From: JBCBTJ01 sp964597685 | Lineage (GTDB): Bacteria > Pseudomonadota > Alphaproteobacteria > Caulobacterales > Hyphomonadaceae | Assembly: GCA_964597685.1 (NCBI GenBank) | Contig: CAZQZC010000055.1 | Location: 1 to 16,287, forward strand | Direction: 5' to 3' | Length of the DNA: 16,287 nt | Shown here: in pieces, positions 1 to 7,738 of the stretch | Position numbering within the stretch: position 1 is the stretch's first letter | How the letters are laid out: the number at the start of each line of letters is the position of its first letter | Notes under the pieces: generated by a model | Seen by the model: the letters and a program-made list of their open reading frames with translations, nothing else | The model's database searches: none | Told to the model about the DNA's origin: nothing | Program-made: the position numbers and the translations under genes

Positions 1-101
1 GCGACGCGGCCGGACAGCGTGCAGGAACCATGAATGCGCCGGGGCGGATGTGGGTTCTGTTGCCGCGAGCTCTGGCGGAACGCCTGATCGCCGGGAGCTA
101 A
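1..101 (+). CDS. mltA: C-terminal end of membrane-bound lytic murein transglycosylase A (partial)
   Basis: Only the last 32 codons are present, read from base 3 to the TAA at 99-101. The tail contains AGTMNAPGRMWVLLPRAL, matching the usual MltA ending: an Ala-Gly pair, a Met, a Pro-Gly, an aromatic residue and a final LLPR. MltA cleaves the glycan strand of peptidoglycan to form 1,6-anhydromuropeptides and is normally a periplasmic lipoprotein or exported protein. The catalytic part lies outside the window. The Smr-domain gene starts 7 bases after the stop, an arrangement common in alphaproteobacteria that supports the call. The assignment rests on a short tail plus synteny, so it is probable rather than certain. 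Confidence 0.7.
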   Translation, partial: DAAGQRAGTMNAPGRMWVLLPRALAERLIAGS

Positions 102-108
102 GCGATCC

Positions 109-612
109 GTGTCGAAACGCCGCCTGCGCCCCGACGAGCAGAGAGCCTGGGCGCGTGTAGTCCGCAGCGTAACCCCATTGAAGGGCATGTCGCCTGGCAC
201 GCCGAATCGTAACAAACACTACACAACAGAGGATTTGGACGGGACGGCGCTGAACCCCGTCGAGCAAACGCGCGCCTATCCGAAGTCCTTGGCCCCGCTT
301 CCCGATCGTAGCGGCGAGCGGCGCGTCCGGCGAGGGCAGGCTGCTATCGCCGCGAGGCTCGACCTGCACGGCCATACCCAAGAGAGCGCGGCCCGCGCGC
401 TGTTGTCGTTTCTACAGACTCAGCGATCCGCAGGGGCGCGCTGCGTGTTGATCATCACCGGCAAGGGACGTGACGGCGAAGGCGTTCTGAGGCGGCGATT
501 CCTGCAATGGCTGGAGACGGCTGAAGCGCGCGCTTTGGCGTCCGGTTATGCTCCGGCGCATGCGAAACATGGGGGCGGTGGGGCTTGGTACGTCTTCCTG
601 AGACGGCTTTAA
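109..612 (+). CDS. Smr-domain protein (MutS2 C-terminal-like, putative nuclease)
   Basis: 167 residues from a GTG start 7 bases after the mltA stop, so probably co-transcribed and coupled. Residues 1-80 are basic, low in complexity and unlike any domain I recognise. Residues 84-165 form an Smr domain: LDLHGHT at 84-90, the ITGKGR turn at 116-121 and HGGGGAWYV at 154-162, the three signature blocks of the family. Smr domains in MutS2 and stand-alone proteins bind and nick DNA or RNA, and some act in ribosome-collision rescue. The role of the short alphaproteobacterial form is not established and is left open. The stop overlaps the hisE stop on the other strand within a shared TTAA. Confidence 0.9.
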   Translation: MSKRRLRPDEQRAWARVVRSVTPLKGMSPGTPNRNKHYTTEDLDGTALNPVEQTRAYPKSLAPLPDRSGERRVRRGQAAIAARLDLHGHTQESAARALLSFLQTQRSAGARCVLIITGKGRDGEGVLRRRFLQWLETAEARALASGYAPAHAKHGGGGAWYVFLRRL

Positions 613-950
613 TCCTTGTTTCGATTGGCCTTTTCAGTGATGCCCGAGACGCCTGCCCGCTCGGCTAGCTTCGTCGCCACCGCGTCTAGGCCGACGCCAC
701 GGGCGCGCAGTGCGACCAATATGTGGTACAGCAGATCTGCCGTTTCGCTGGCGGCGGCGTCCGGTCCTTCGGCGACGAGAGCGATTGCAAGCTCGCCCGC
801 TTCTTCAACGATCTTCTGCGCGCACTTTCGGGGGCCCTTGGCAAGCAATTTTGCGGTGTAGGATTCGGCCGGATCCGCGTCTGCACGCGCGTCTAATCTT
901 GCCGCAAGCGCGACCAATTCCGCCGCAAGCTCGTCTGCCGCGCCGTTCAT
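609..950 (-). CDS. hisE: phosphoribosyl-ATP pyrophosphohydrolase
   Basis: 113 residues, normal length for single-domain HisE. The enzyme hydrolyses phosphoribosyl-ATP to phosphoribosyl-AMP and pyrophosphate, step two of histidine synthesis, in the cytoplasm. Diagnostic parts are SYTAKLLAKGP at 30-40, KIVEEAGELA at 46-55 and SETADLLYH at 68-76. The acidic residues E49, E50, E53, E69 and D72 fit the magnesium-binding helices of the MazG-like all-alpha fold. The ATG overlaps the hisF stop by four bases, so translation is probably coupled to hisF. The separate length shows it is not the HisIE fusion found in enterobacteria. Confidence 0.95.
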   Translation of the reverse strand: MNGAADELAAELVALAARLDARADADPAESYTAKLLAKGPRKCAQKIVEEAGELAIALVAEGPDAAASETADLLYHILVALRARGVGLDAVATKLAERAGVSGITEKANRNKD

Positions 951-1723
951 GCCGCAAATCCGCTTGAGACCGGCCGGACCGGCGCCCCAGCCTCTGCCAA
1001 CGCAGCCCTGGCTTCCGCGATGGTCGCCTCTCCGAAATGGAAAATGGACGCCGCCAAGACCGCGCTCGCCCGACCCGCCATGACCGCCGGCGCGAAATCC
1101 TCAACCGACCCGGCTCCGCCTGAGGCGATAACCGGCACCTCCACCGAGTCGGCGACCGCGCGGGTCAACTCGTTATCGAAGCCGTCTTTTGTTCCGTCCC
1201 GGTCCATACTGGTGAGCAGGATTTCGCCGGCGCCGAGGTCCGCGGCGCGGGCGGCGTGCGCTACGGCGTCGAGCCCTGTTTCGCGCCGTCCGCCATGGGT
1301 AAACACCTCAAATCCTCCGTCGCGGCGGCGGGCGTCGATGGCGACGACCACGCATTGACGGCCGACCTTGTCAGCGCAGCGGGCGATGATTTCCGGTTCG
1401 GCCGCGGCGGCGGTGTTCACAGCCACCTTGTCCGCTCCTGCGCGCAGGAGGGCGACCATGTCTTCGGCCGTCCGCACCCCGCCGCCGACGGTCAACGGCA
1501 TGAAGCATTGCTCCGCCGTGCGGGTAACGATGTCCAGCAACGCGCCGCGTCCTTCGTGGCTCGCGGTGATATCCAGGAAGCATAGCTCGTCAGCGCCCTG
1601 GTCCGAATAGGCCTTGGCCAGCGCCACTGGGTCGCCGGCGTCTTTCAGGTCGACGAAATTCACGCCCTTGACGGTGCGTCCGTCTTTGACGTCCAAGCAG
1701 GGAATGATCCGCGTCTTCAGCAT
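947..1723 (-). CDS. hisF: imidazole glycerol phosphate synthase, cyclase subunit
   Basis: 258 residues, full length for HisF. With the glutaminase HisH it converts PRFAR and ammonia to imidazole glycerol phosphate and AICAR. The (beta/alpha)8 barrel shows both catalytic aspartates, D11 in PCLDVKDG and D130 in VVAIDA. The phosphate-binding glycine motifs are TVGGGVR at 78-84 and ASGGAGS at 200-206. The start MLKTRIIPCLDV is the family's standard N-terminus. Its upstream flank carries an 11-base direct repeat (1752-1784). hisB, hisH and hisA, normally just upstream in alphaproteobacteria, are absent here, so hisFE has been separated from them in this genome. Confidence 0.97.
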   Translation of the reverse strand: MLKTRIIPCLDVKDGRTVKGVNFVDLKDAGDPVALAKAYSDQGADELCFLDITASHEGRGALLDIVTRTAEQCFMPLTVGGGVRTAEDMVALLRAGADKVAVNTAAAAEPEIIARCADKVGRQCVVVAIDARRRDGGFEVFTHGGRRETGLDAVAHAARAADLGAGEILLTSMDRDGTKDGFDNELTRAVADSVEVPVIASGGAGSVEDFAPAVMAGRASAVLAASIFHFGEATIAEARAALAEAGAPVRPVSSGFAA

Positions 1724-1751
1724 ATCGTCTTTTACGGGAGCGCGGGGAGGA

Positions 1752-1784
1752 GGGAAAGGGCGAGCGGTTTAAGGGGAAAGGGCG
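1752..1784. repeat. 11-base direct repeat in the hisF upstream region
   Basis: GGGAAAGGGCG occurs at 1752-1762 and again at 1774-1784, a period of 22 bases or about two helical turns. It lies in a purine-rich tract (about 1738-1788), read as pyrimidine-rich upstream of hisF. It could be a paired protein site or simple low-complexity sequence. No clear promoter was found in the 166-base gap. Confidence 0.4.
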
Positions 1785-1889
1785 TTAGAGTCGCGTTCGG
1801 CTGGGGTAATCAGAGCCCTTAAGGTGCTGACGTTGCCTGTGTTGAAGGCGGTCCGTTGGATTGATGTCAGCCATGCTTTCTGGTGAACG

Positions 1890-2684
1890 GTGTTGCAATT
1901 GGGGGGAAGCTTGGAAGACGAACTGATCCAGGACGTTTCAGAGGCGGAATCGCCCGAAATGTCCGAGCGCAACGTGTTTGGCGCGTTCGACCGGCTTGTG
2001 ACCACGGCCGCCATGATCTTGGCAGTGGTCGCGCCGACCGCGCTTATTGGTCTGCTTGCTCCTTGGAAACTGGCTCCCATGGTTTGGCGCGAAGAACCGA
2101 GCGGACGAAGAGGACCGTTCCTCAGCCCCGGCCTGTTTTTTGTCGTCGCGATCACTGGTGCGGTGTTCTTGGCTGGCGCGACCTATCCCCACGGCCCCGC
2201 TGATGAGCAGTCAAGCCCGGGACAGGAGCTGGAGGACAGAGCGACGTTTTTTGGCCTCTCCGAAAGCCTGCAACTTGCTAGAGCCGTCGCTGAGGGCGAG
2301 TTCTCAAAGGCCCTTTTGGTGATCTCGCCGGTTTTCTTATTCGCTGTGTTTGGCGCCTGCGTCTCTATGGCTGTGCGACCTATGGTGGGCCCGAACTGGA
2401 CGATGACCGTAAGTATCAGGGCCTGGTTTTATTTTATTGGTATTGCGATAAGTGTGATTTTTACGATTTTCGCCATCTTGCAATTGTTTGTAGATCCCCG
2501 GGCGTCAAATGTGACATTCAGTGGCGACCTTCCGATGTTGGTCGTTTTTCTCTACTTCTTTACGTCTATCTTTCGAACCGGGCTAGAATTGTCACTCATT
2601 CGAGCATTCGGGGCGGCGCTATTGTGTCTTGCGGCTTGGGTGGCGTCGCTCATCGGGCTCGTCGCGCTTGTCCAATTGGTTTGA
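1890..2684 (+). CDS. predicted six-helix inner-membrane protein, function unknown
   Basis: 264 residues from a GTG at 1890; the family is not recognised. Hydrophobic segments lie at about 36-57, 82-99, 140-162, 178-201, 213-229 and 240-263, giving six likely helices. An acidic, charged N-terminus of about 30 residues precedes them, and a polar loop of about 40 residues separates helices 2 and 3. The start is uncertain: TTG 1911 follows a G-rich ribosome-site-like run, and ATG 1959 follows GAGGCGG at some distance. The stretch near 2400-2600 is clearly richer in A/T than the surrounding genes, with TTT, ATT and GTT codons, partly because it encodes phenylalanine- and isoleucine-rich helices. 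It could be an integral membrane protein of the broad Yip1-like or permease-like kind, but no motif supports that. Confidence 0.7.
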   Translation: MLQLGGSLEDELIQDVSEAESPEMSERNVFGAFDRLVTTAAMILAVVAPTALIGLLAPWKLAPMVWREEPSGRRGPFLSPGLFFVVAITGAVFLAGATYPHGPADEQSSPGQELEDRATFFGLSESLQLARAVAEGEFSKALLVISPVFLFAVFGACVSMAVRPMVGPNWTMTVSIRAWFYFIGIAISVIFTIFAILQLFVDPRASNVTFSGDLPMLVVFLYFFTSIFRTGLELSLIRAFGAALLCLAAWVASLIGLVALVQLV

Positions 2685-2719
2685 GCGACTGATTGGCCGC
2701 AGTTTTCATCCCTTTGAAA

Positions 2720-2754
2720 GACTCCGTTGATACCTGAAAATAAAACGGGGAGTC
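2720..2754 (+). promoter_or_regulatory. inverted repeat that would cover the ribosome-binding site of the next gene
   Basis: GACTCCGTT (2720-2728) can pair with AACGGGGAGTC (2744-2754) around a 15-base A-rich loop, with two unpaired G bases. The right arm contains GGGGAG, the ribosome site for the ATG at 2761. As RNA, the hairpin would hide this site. A TTGAAA at 2714-2719 could be a -35 box, but no good -10 follows. Whether the hairpin is transcribed is not known. Confidence 0.4.
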
Positions 2755-2760
2755 AGGCTA

Positions 2761-3080
2761 ATGAACGGGATCGATCGGGAGGCGTTGTTCGCCAACCAGA
2801 CCAAGACGAAGGGCTCAGTCGGCTTTTGGGCGCTTGTCGCCGCGCACAAGGGTCGGCCTTCGCCGCAAACTTCCCCACGGATCCCGGCGCAATCCTTTGG
2901 GGCGCGATGACTGGCTCCTATCAGAAGCAAGTCGAAGAGCAGTTCAAAGCAATCAGCGCTGCCATCGATGCCCACGGAACAACGGCCTCAGGCCTGCTAG
3001 GCCCTTCGCCGTCGCAGCCTGATTGCATCAAGTTCCGCGGCGCAGTCGCCATGGGCATCTATAACGTCCGCACGCGCTGA
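2761..3080 (+). pseudogene. small conserved-looking gene split by an apparent one-base frameshift
   Basis: The ATG at 2761 follows an excellent ribosome site, GGGGAG at 2747-2752. In its own frame it gives 49 residues ending at TGA 2908-2910. At about 2850 the coding signal moves to another frame, which runs open to the TGA at 3078-3080. Adding one G to the GGG at 2850-2852 joins both parts into about 106 residues: MNGIDREALFANQ, then GFWALVAAHKG, SAFAANFPTDPG, ILWGAMTGSYQKQVEEQF and a tail ending GIYNVRTR. Third-position GC in the second part supports coding there. I do not recognise the family. It may be a sequencing error, a real pseudogene or, less likely, programmed slippage. Confidence 0.5.
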
Positions 3081-3092
3081 GGCGTTGTTCGT

Positions 3093-3629
3093 CTAGGCCT
3101 GTTGGAATGAGATCGTCACTGTGCCGATCTCAACGCCGAAACGGGTTATGTAGGCGCGATTGATCAGGACGCCGTCGTCCTGGAGGTACATCCAATCATC
3201 GAAGCCGACCTTCCAGGTCGTATCGTCGTCGATTTTCAGATTGACCTTGTACTTCCAATTGAAGGCGTTGCCAGACGTCTCGCCCTCGGCGACGCCAACC
3301 ACGTCGTCGGCTGCGCCGCGATACTTGCCGTCGCCCAGGATCTCGATCGACCAAATGCGCGTTTGGCGTTCGCCGTCGTCGTATACGAAACGCTCGTCTA
3401 ACGTCAGGACGCCATCGTCCACGGCGCCCGTGATATCGACTTTGAACTGTCGGCGGAGTTTCCCGAACCGGTCTTCGAAGATTCCGTAGGCGGTTGTCTT
3501 GCCCTCGAAATAGGATTCGAGCGTAAAGGCGCGCGGCGCGTCGGCGAAATCGTCCAAATTGTTGGAGACGCAGGCGCCCAAGGGGGCTGTGGCGACGACG
3601 GCGGGGGCGAAAAGGCGTGACAGACGCAT
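3093..3629 (-). CDS. DUF3833 family lipoprotein
   Basis: 178 residues from the ATG at 3629, chosen because CGGAG lies seven bases upstream. A TTG eight codons earlier lacks such a site. The signal peptide ends in LGAC with the lipidated cysteine at residue 20. The mature part, from SNNLDDFADAP through LESYFEGKTTAYGIFEDRFG to the closing ITRFGVEIGTVTISF, matches DUF3833, a beta-rich periplasmic lipoprotein family of unknown function. It is probably anchored in the outer membrane by default sorting, though that is inferred. It lies 88 bases downstream of the glycosyltransferase on the same strand and could share its transcript. Its 3' end faces the frame-split gene across 12 bases. Confidence 0.88.
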   Translation of the reverse strand: MRLSRLFAPAVVATAPLGACVSNNLDDFADAPRAFTLESYFEGKTTAYGIFEDRFGKLRRQFKVDITGAVDDGVLTLDERFVYDDGERQTRIWSIEILGDGKYRGAADDVVGVAEGETSGNAFNWKYKVNLKIDDDTTWKVGFDDWMYLQDDGVLINRAYITRFGVEIGTVTISFQQA

Positions 3630-3717
3630 GGGCGGGCTCCGATGTCTTTTCAAACATTTACGCAGCCGACGCGTCGTTAGATTTCTTTAACCTTCATGAA
3701 TGCTTCGAAGGGCCGTT

Positions 3718-4686
3718 TTAAAGCATGGCTTGACGCAGCTGAACTGGCGCCTGTGCGTCGGCGAAACCGTCCGCATCGGCGACGACATAAAGCGGCCGCC
3801 CTTTCACCTCGACAAAGATGCGCGCCAGATATTCGCCGATCACGCCGACGCCGATCATCAAGGCGCCGTTGAAAAACAAGATCACGCTCATCAATGACGG
3901 ATAACCGGGCACGGTATTGCCGAAGATCAGCGTCTGTCCGACGACGAACAACAAAAACGCCAGGGCTCCCCCGCTGACAATGAAGCCCAGATAGGACCAG
4001 ATCCGCAGCGGCAATGACGAGAACGAGAACAAGCCATCGAGGGCGAAGTTCCAGAGCTTCCAGTAATTCCACTTGGTTCGGCCGGCGATGCGCGGTTGGC
4101 GCGCGTAGCGGATTTCTTCGGTGCGAAACCCAACCCAGGCGAACAGGCCCTTCATGAAGCGCGACCTTTCCGGCAGGGACCGGACCGCGTCGACCACAAC
4201 CCTGTCCATGAGCCGAAAGTCGCCTGCGTTCCGCGGCAGCGCCGGCTTGGTGAGCCTTGCCGAGAGCCAATAGAACGCCGCAGCCGTCCTACGCTTGAGG
4301 AAACCGTCGCCAGAGCGATCGTCGCGCACACCCAGCACAACCTGGGCGCCCTCCCGCCACTTCGCCACCATCAGCCGGATCACCTCCGGCGGGTCCTGAA
4401 GGTCGCAATCGATGGGGATGACCGCGTCGCCGTCCGAATAGTCGAGACCGGCCGACAATGCGGTCTCCTTGCCGAAATTCCGGGACAGGTTGACGATCTT
4501 GATGCGCTTGTCGACGGCGCGGAAGGCCTTCAGCCGGAACAGGGTGGCGTCCGTGCTGCCGTCGTTTACGCAGACGATCTCGAAATCCTCGGTGATGTCG
4601 AGCAGAACGGCCTTCAGGCGGCGGAAGAAGACGTCCAGCACGTCCTCCTCGTTAAACATCGGCGCGACGATCGAAATCATGGGCAT
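3718..4686 (-). CDS. GT2 family polyprenyl-phosphate glycosyltransferase (GtrB/DPM1-like)
   Basis: 322 residues. The N-terminal GT-A domain starts ISIVAPMFNEED at 4-15, with VNDGSTD at 40-46 for nucleotide binding, DCDLQDPPE at 93-101 as the metal-binding DxD region, and NLSRNFGKETALSAG at 66-80. This is the GtrB/dolichol-phosphate-mannose-synthase subgroup, which moves a sugar from a nucleotide donor to polyprenyl phosphate on the cytoplasmic face. Two C-terminal helices lie at about 229-256 and 264-290, as in GtrB. The chosen ATG (4686) follows GGGAA. The alternative ATG at 4680 overlaps the upstream TGA as ATGA. Both overlap the GT-C-like gene, indicating coupled translation. The sugar cannot be read from sequence. 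Confidence 0.9.
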   Translation of the reverse strand: MPMISIVAPMFNEEDVLDVFFRRLKAVLLDITEDFEIVCVNDGSTDATLFRLKAFRAVDKRIKIVNLSRNFGKETALSAGLDYSDGDAVIPIDCDLQDPPEVIRLMVAKWREGAQVVLGVRDDRSGDGFLKRRTAAAFYWLSARLTKPALPRNAGDFRLMDRVVVDAVRSLPERSRFMKGLFAWVGFRTEEIRYARQPRIAGRTKWNYWKLWNFALDGLFSFSSLPLRIWSYLGFIVSGGALAFLLFVVGQTLIFGNTVPGYPSLMSVILFFNGALMIGVGVIGEYLARIFVEVKGRPLYVVADADGFADAQAPVQLRQAML

Positions 4687-6431
4687 GTGTTGCGTTCCCG
4701 GCGGCGGATGCGCCAAGCTCGCCCAAACTCGTTGACGAAGCCTTTGTGTCGAGAAGACCGACGCGCCCGCCTCGCAAGTCCTGCGGCCAAGATCAGCGCG
4801 GTCGAGAGACTGAGCGTCAGCCCCAACCATTCCGTCCAGTGCCAAGGCAGCGCCAAGTCCACCTGGCGCGTCGATGGATCGACGTCGACGACCATCAAAC
4901 CCAACTCCGGATCTGCGCGGGTTGGGAGGGCGGCGCCGGTCTCGCCGTCCCGAGCCCGCCAATGGCGCCAGTACGGCATAACGACTAGGACTGTGTCGCG
5001 CTGGCCGTCGAGGTCGACCAGAGTCCGGCGTGAGCGGCGCTCAACGATCGTGTAGCCCCCGGCTTTCGCTCGGCCAGCTTCTGCAATGTCTCCGATCAAT
5101 TCGCGCCGGGCCGCGAAGTTGAACGCTTCGCGCTCGCGGACAGCGGGGCCCATGGCCCGATCGAACTCCGTTGGGAAGTATTCCACCGCGCCGCCGGGCT
5201 CGAATCCAGCCTCCAACGCTTGGCCCGCGCGTATCGCATCAAGGGCCGGCGGGATCGCGGCTAAGACGGCGACGACCAGGCACGCGGCCCCCAGCGCGGC
5301 GGCGATCCGGGCGCGCATCGCCTCCTGGAGCCCGGCGATAAGCACACCCGCCGCGAGCGCCGTCGACAGGTCGACGATCATCATCGCCCGCCAGGGAAAC
5401 TGAACGGTCGACAGGATCCAATACTGCCAGATCAGCATTGAGCCTGGCGTCATCAGGAATACGGCGAAGGCCAGCGGCGCCGCGATCCAGAGCCGAAGCG
5501 CGGCGGGCGTCCGCCGACCGCCAAACAAAGCCGCGGCGCAGACAAGGATCGCGCAAATGAGCATCATCTTGACCGGGCCGGTTGTCTCCGGCGCCGGCTC
5601 CGGCGCCCCATCGAGAAATATCCAGGCCTCAGGCGAGGAATAGGCGCTGAACAGGACCTCTGGCGCGACGTCGTCCAAGAGCCCGATCGCGGGCAGCCAA
5701 TAGACCGCGCTCAGCGCCAGGCCGGCCCCGCCCCAGACTGCCGCGCGCCCGCCCAGGCTGATCGCTTTATCCAAGACCCATTTCGTCCGCCACGCCTCAA
5801 GAACGAACAAGATGCCGAATAGGTGGATCGCAAACAGTAGGCTCGGCAAATGGCAAAGCGCGAGGCCTGCGACACTCCCTGCGAAGAGGCGGCCGCCCGT
5901 TCGCGTCTCGGCGAGATCGACGAAACCTTTCGCCGCCAGGGGCAGGAAGATGTAGGCCGCCGCCTCGCCCACGGCTTGGCGGTAGAACCAGTCGAAGACG
6001 AAGTGATACGGCGCGAGGGCGTAAACCAGGGCTGCGGCCGCCGCCGGCCAAGGCGCGAACCAGCGCCTGGCGAAGGCGTAGAACGCCGGTCCGGACAGAA
6101 TGTAGAGCCATGCGCCGCCAAGGGCGAATACGGTTCCGGGTTCACACCCAACGCATAGCGGACGCCCGAGCGCGGCGGTCAGCCAAAATGGCGCCGGTCC
6201 GTAGAAGAAGAAATCCAGACCGCCCAGCCCGAACCAGAGTTCGGTGAGGTGTCGTGGATAGAGCGCGCCGCGCAGCAATTCCGTTTCAAAGGCTGCATAC
6301 CAAGGCAGATTGTGGACATATGACCGCCCATACGGCGTACCGAGCCAGGCGAACCCCACAAGCAGTGCAAGCGAAAGCGCAGCAAAGGTCGCTAATAACG
6401 CGTGTCTGCGTGCAAATCGAAACCGTCCCAA
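4677..6431 (-). CDS. large polytopic membrane protein, PTPS-related/YfhO-like (putative GT-C glycosyltransferase)
   Basis: 584 residues. The first helix is at about 10-31. A periplasmic-type loop (32-80, with an acidic/aromatic stretch NLPWYAAFETEL at 41-52 and a YPRHLTELWFGLGG segment) is followed by around ten more hydrophobic segments to about residue 395. Then come a soluble domain (about 400-530) and a last helix at 534-553. This matches the membrane family misleadingly named '6-pyruvoyl-tetrahydropterin synthase-related', which resembles YfhO and GT-C enzymes. The soluble part has EYFPTEFD and MPYWRHWRARDG, typical of it. TTG 6431 is the only available start before an upstream stop. Its overlap with the GtrB-like gene suggests it uses the lipid-linked sugar on the outer face. 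Confidence 0.8.
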   Translation of the reverse strand: MGRFRFARRHALLATFAALSLALLVGFAWLGTPYGRSYVHNLPWYAAFETELLRGALYPRHLTELWFGLGGLDFFFYGPAPFWLTAALGRPLCVGCEPGTVFALGGAWLYILSGPAFYAFARRWFAPWPAAAAALVYALAPYHFVFDWFYRQAVGEAAAYIFLPLAAKGFVDLAETRTGGRLFAGSVAGLALCHLPSLLFAIHLFGILFVLEAWRTKWVLDKAISLGGRAAVWGGAGLALSAVYWLPAIGLLDDVAPEVLFSAYSSPEAWIFLDGAPEPAPETTGPVKMMLICAILVCAAALFGGRRTPAALRLWIAAPLAFAVFLMTPGSMLIWQYWILSTVQFPWRAMMIVDLSTALAAGVLIAGLQEAMRARIAAALGAACLVVAVLAAIPPALDAIRAGQALEAGFEPGGAVEYFPTEFDRAMGPAVREREAFNFAARRELIGDIAEAGRAKAGGYTIVERRSRRTLVDLDGQRDTVLVVMPYWRHWRARDGETGAALPTRADPELGLMVVDVDPSTRQVDLALPWHWTEWLGLTLSLSTALILAAGLARRARRSSRHKGFVNEFGRAWRIRRRERNTCP

Positions 6432-6480
6432 GAAATACGTCCGTCGTAATTACCCGACCCGGACGCATAAGGGAGAAAAC

Positions 6481-7593
6481 TCAATAGAGCGTTGCCAGCG
6501 CCTTGGCGTTGTAATCGGCGAGTTCGTCCATCCGCCCATCTTTCACTTTGGCCGCCCATTCCGGATCTTGCAGGAGGGCCCGGCCGACGGCGACGAGATC
6601 GAACTCGCCGCGGTCCAAGCGTTCGACCAGATCGTCGAGCGAGGCGGCTTGTGAATCTTCTCCACGAAAGGCGCCGATGAAATCCGACGATAGGCCGACG
6701 GAGCCGACGGTGATGGTGGGCAGGCCTGTCAGTTTCTTCGTCCAACCCGCGAGATTTAGGCCAGACTCGCCGTCGACCTCAGGAAATTCCGGCTCCCAGA
6801 AGCGACGTTGAGAGCAATGAAGAATGTCGACGCCCGCATCCACGAACACTTTCAGGAACGCTTCGAGCTCCTGCGGCGTCTCGGCGAGCCGGGCGGTGTA
6901 ATCCTGCTGCTTCCATTGGGAAAAGCGCAGGATGATCGGCATGTCCTCGCCGACCTTTTTCCGGCACTCGGCGATGATCTCGCCGGCGAAGGCGGCGCGG
7001 GCGACGAGATCTCCGCCGTACTTGTCGGAGCGCGTATTCATCACGCCCCAGAAGAATTCGTCGATCAGATAGCCGTGGGCGCCGTGGATCTCCACGCAAT
7101 CGAAGCCGAGCGCTTTCGCTTCTCCGGCGGCTTCGGCGTAGGCCATCGCCATGTCGGCCACTTCGGCGTCGGTCGGCTCCGGCTGGACTTGCTTGCCCTT
7201 GTGGGTCTTGCCCGACGGACTGTCGGAGACCGCGTCCGGATGCGGCCCCGTCCCCGGTTTGCGCATCATGCCCACATGCCAGAGCTGCGGCGCGATCACG
7301 CCGTTTGCGGCATGCACGCCGTCGACGACCCGACGCCAGCCGGCCAGCGCTTCGGGCGTGTGGAAGTTCGGGACGTTCGGGTCGTTCGACGCGCCGGGCC
7401 GGTTCACGGTGGTCCCCTCGGTGATCAGAAGGCCGACATCAGCCGCTGCCCGCCTGGCGTAATATTCCGCCACGTTCTCACCGGGTGCGCCGCCCGGCGA
7501 AAAGCTGCGCGTCATCGGCGCCATGGCGATGCGGTTGGGGATGGTCATGCCGCGGCAGGTGAAGGGTTCGAACAGCGAGGCGGTGTCGGTCAT
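6481..7593 (-). CDS. NADH:flavin oxidoreductase, Old Yellow Enzyme family
   Basis: 370 residues from the ATG at 7593, chosen because GGAG sits eight bases upstream; an earlier ATG at 7674 would add 27 residues unlike the family. The FMN-binding barrel shows IAMAPMTRS at 22-30, LITEGT at 56-61, the substrate-binding HGAHGYLIDEFF at 170-181 (H170, H173, Y175) and NTRSDKYGG at 186-194. C-terminal phosphate-binding elements are TVGSVG at 295-300 and AVGRALLQDPEW at 335-346. Family members reduce activated C=C bonds or nitro groups with NAD(P)H; the natural substrate is unknown. It lies 49 bases upstream of the GT-C-like gene on the same strand, so read-through is possible but no shared role is implied. 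Confidence 0.95.
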   Translation of the reverse strand: MTDTASLFEPFTCRGMTIPNRIAMAPMTRSFSPGGAPGENVAEYYARRAAADVGLLITEGTTVNRPGASNDPNVPNFHTPEALAGWRRVVDGVHAANGVIAPQLWHVGMMRKPGTGPHPDAVSDSPSGKTHKGKQVQPEPTDAEVADMAMAYAEAAGEAKALGFDCVEIHGAHGYLIDEFFWGVMNTRSDKYGGDLVARAAFAGEIIAECRKKVGEDMPIILRFSQWKQQDYTARLAETPQELEAFLKVFVDAGVDILHCSQRRFWEPEFPEVDGESGLNLAGWTKKLTGLPTITVGSVGLSSDFIGAFRGEDSQAASLDDLVERLDRGEFDLVAVGRALLQDPEWAAKVKDGRMDELADYNAKALATLY

Positions 7594-7738
7594 CGAGGGC
7601 TCCGGATCTGCGGGCGCTACTGGGGCGAGCGAGTTTCGGTAACAGACATGTCCATTTGCCCTAGCGTCCGTCAACGCCTCGTTCAGAGCGTATTCAAGTC
7701 AAGGGCTTATCCTGGCTACAGCAGTCCGGGAGCCGCCT

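Noticed and set aside
3667..3676. Perfect 10-base palindrome CGACGCGTCG after the glycosyltransferase gene
   Set aside because: Short palindromes made of CG steps are common in GC-rich DNA; no U-run or second copy makes it a terminator or operator.
4096..5055. Plus-strand frame of 319 codons across the glycosyltransferase and GT-C-like genes
   Set aside because: Mirror frame of two well-supported minus-strand genes; no motif or start signal.
4677..6431. Pterin synthase function for the large membrane protein
   Set aside because: The family name is historical; the protein is polytopic with no zinc-histidine or catalytic residues of 6-pyruvoyl-tetrahydropterin synthase.
7668..7674. TTGACGG on the minus strand as a promoter of the Old Yellow Enzyme gene
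   Set aside because: No acceptable -10 box at 16-18 bases downstream.
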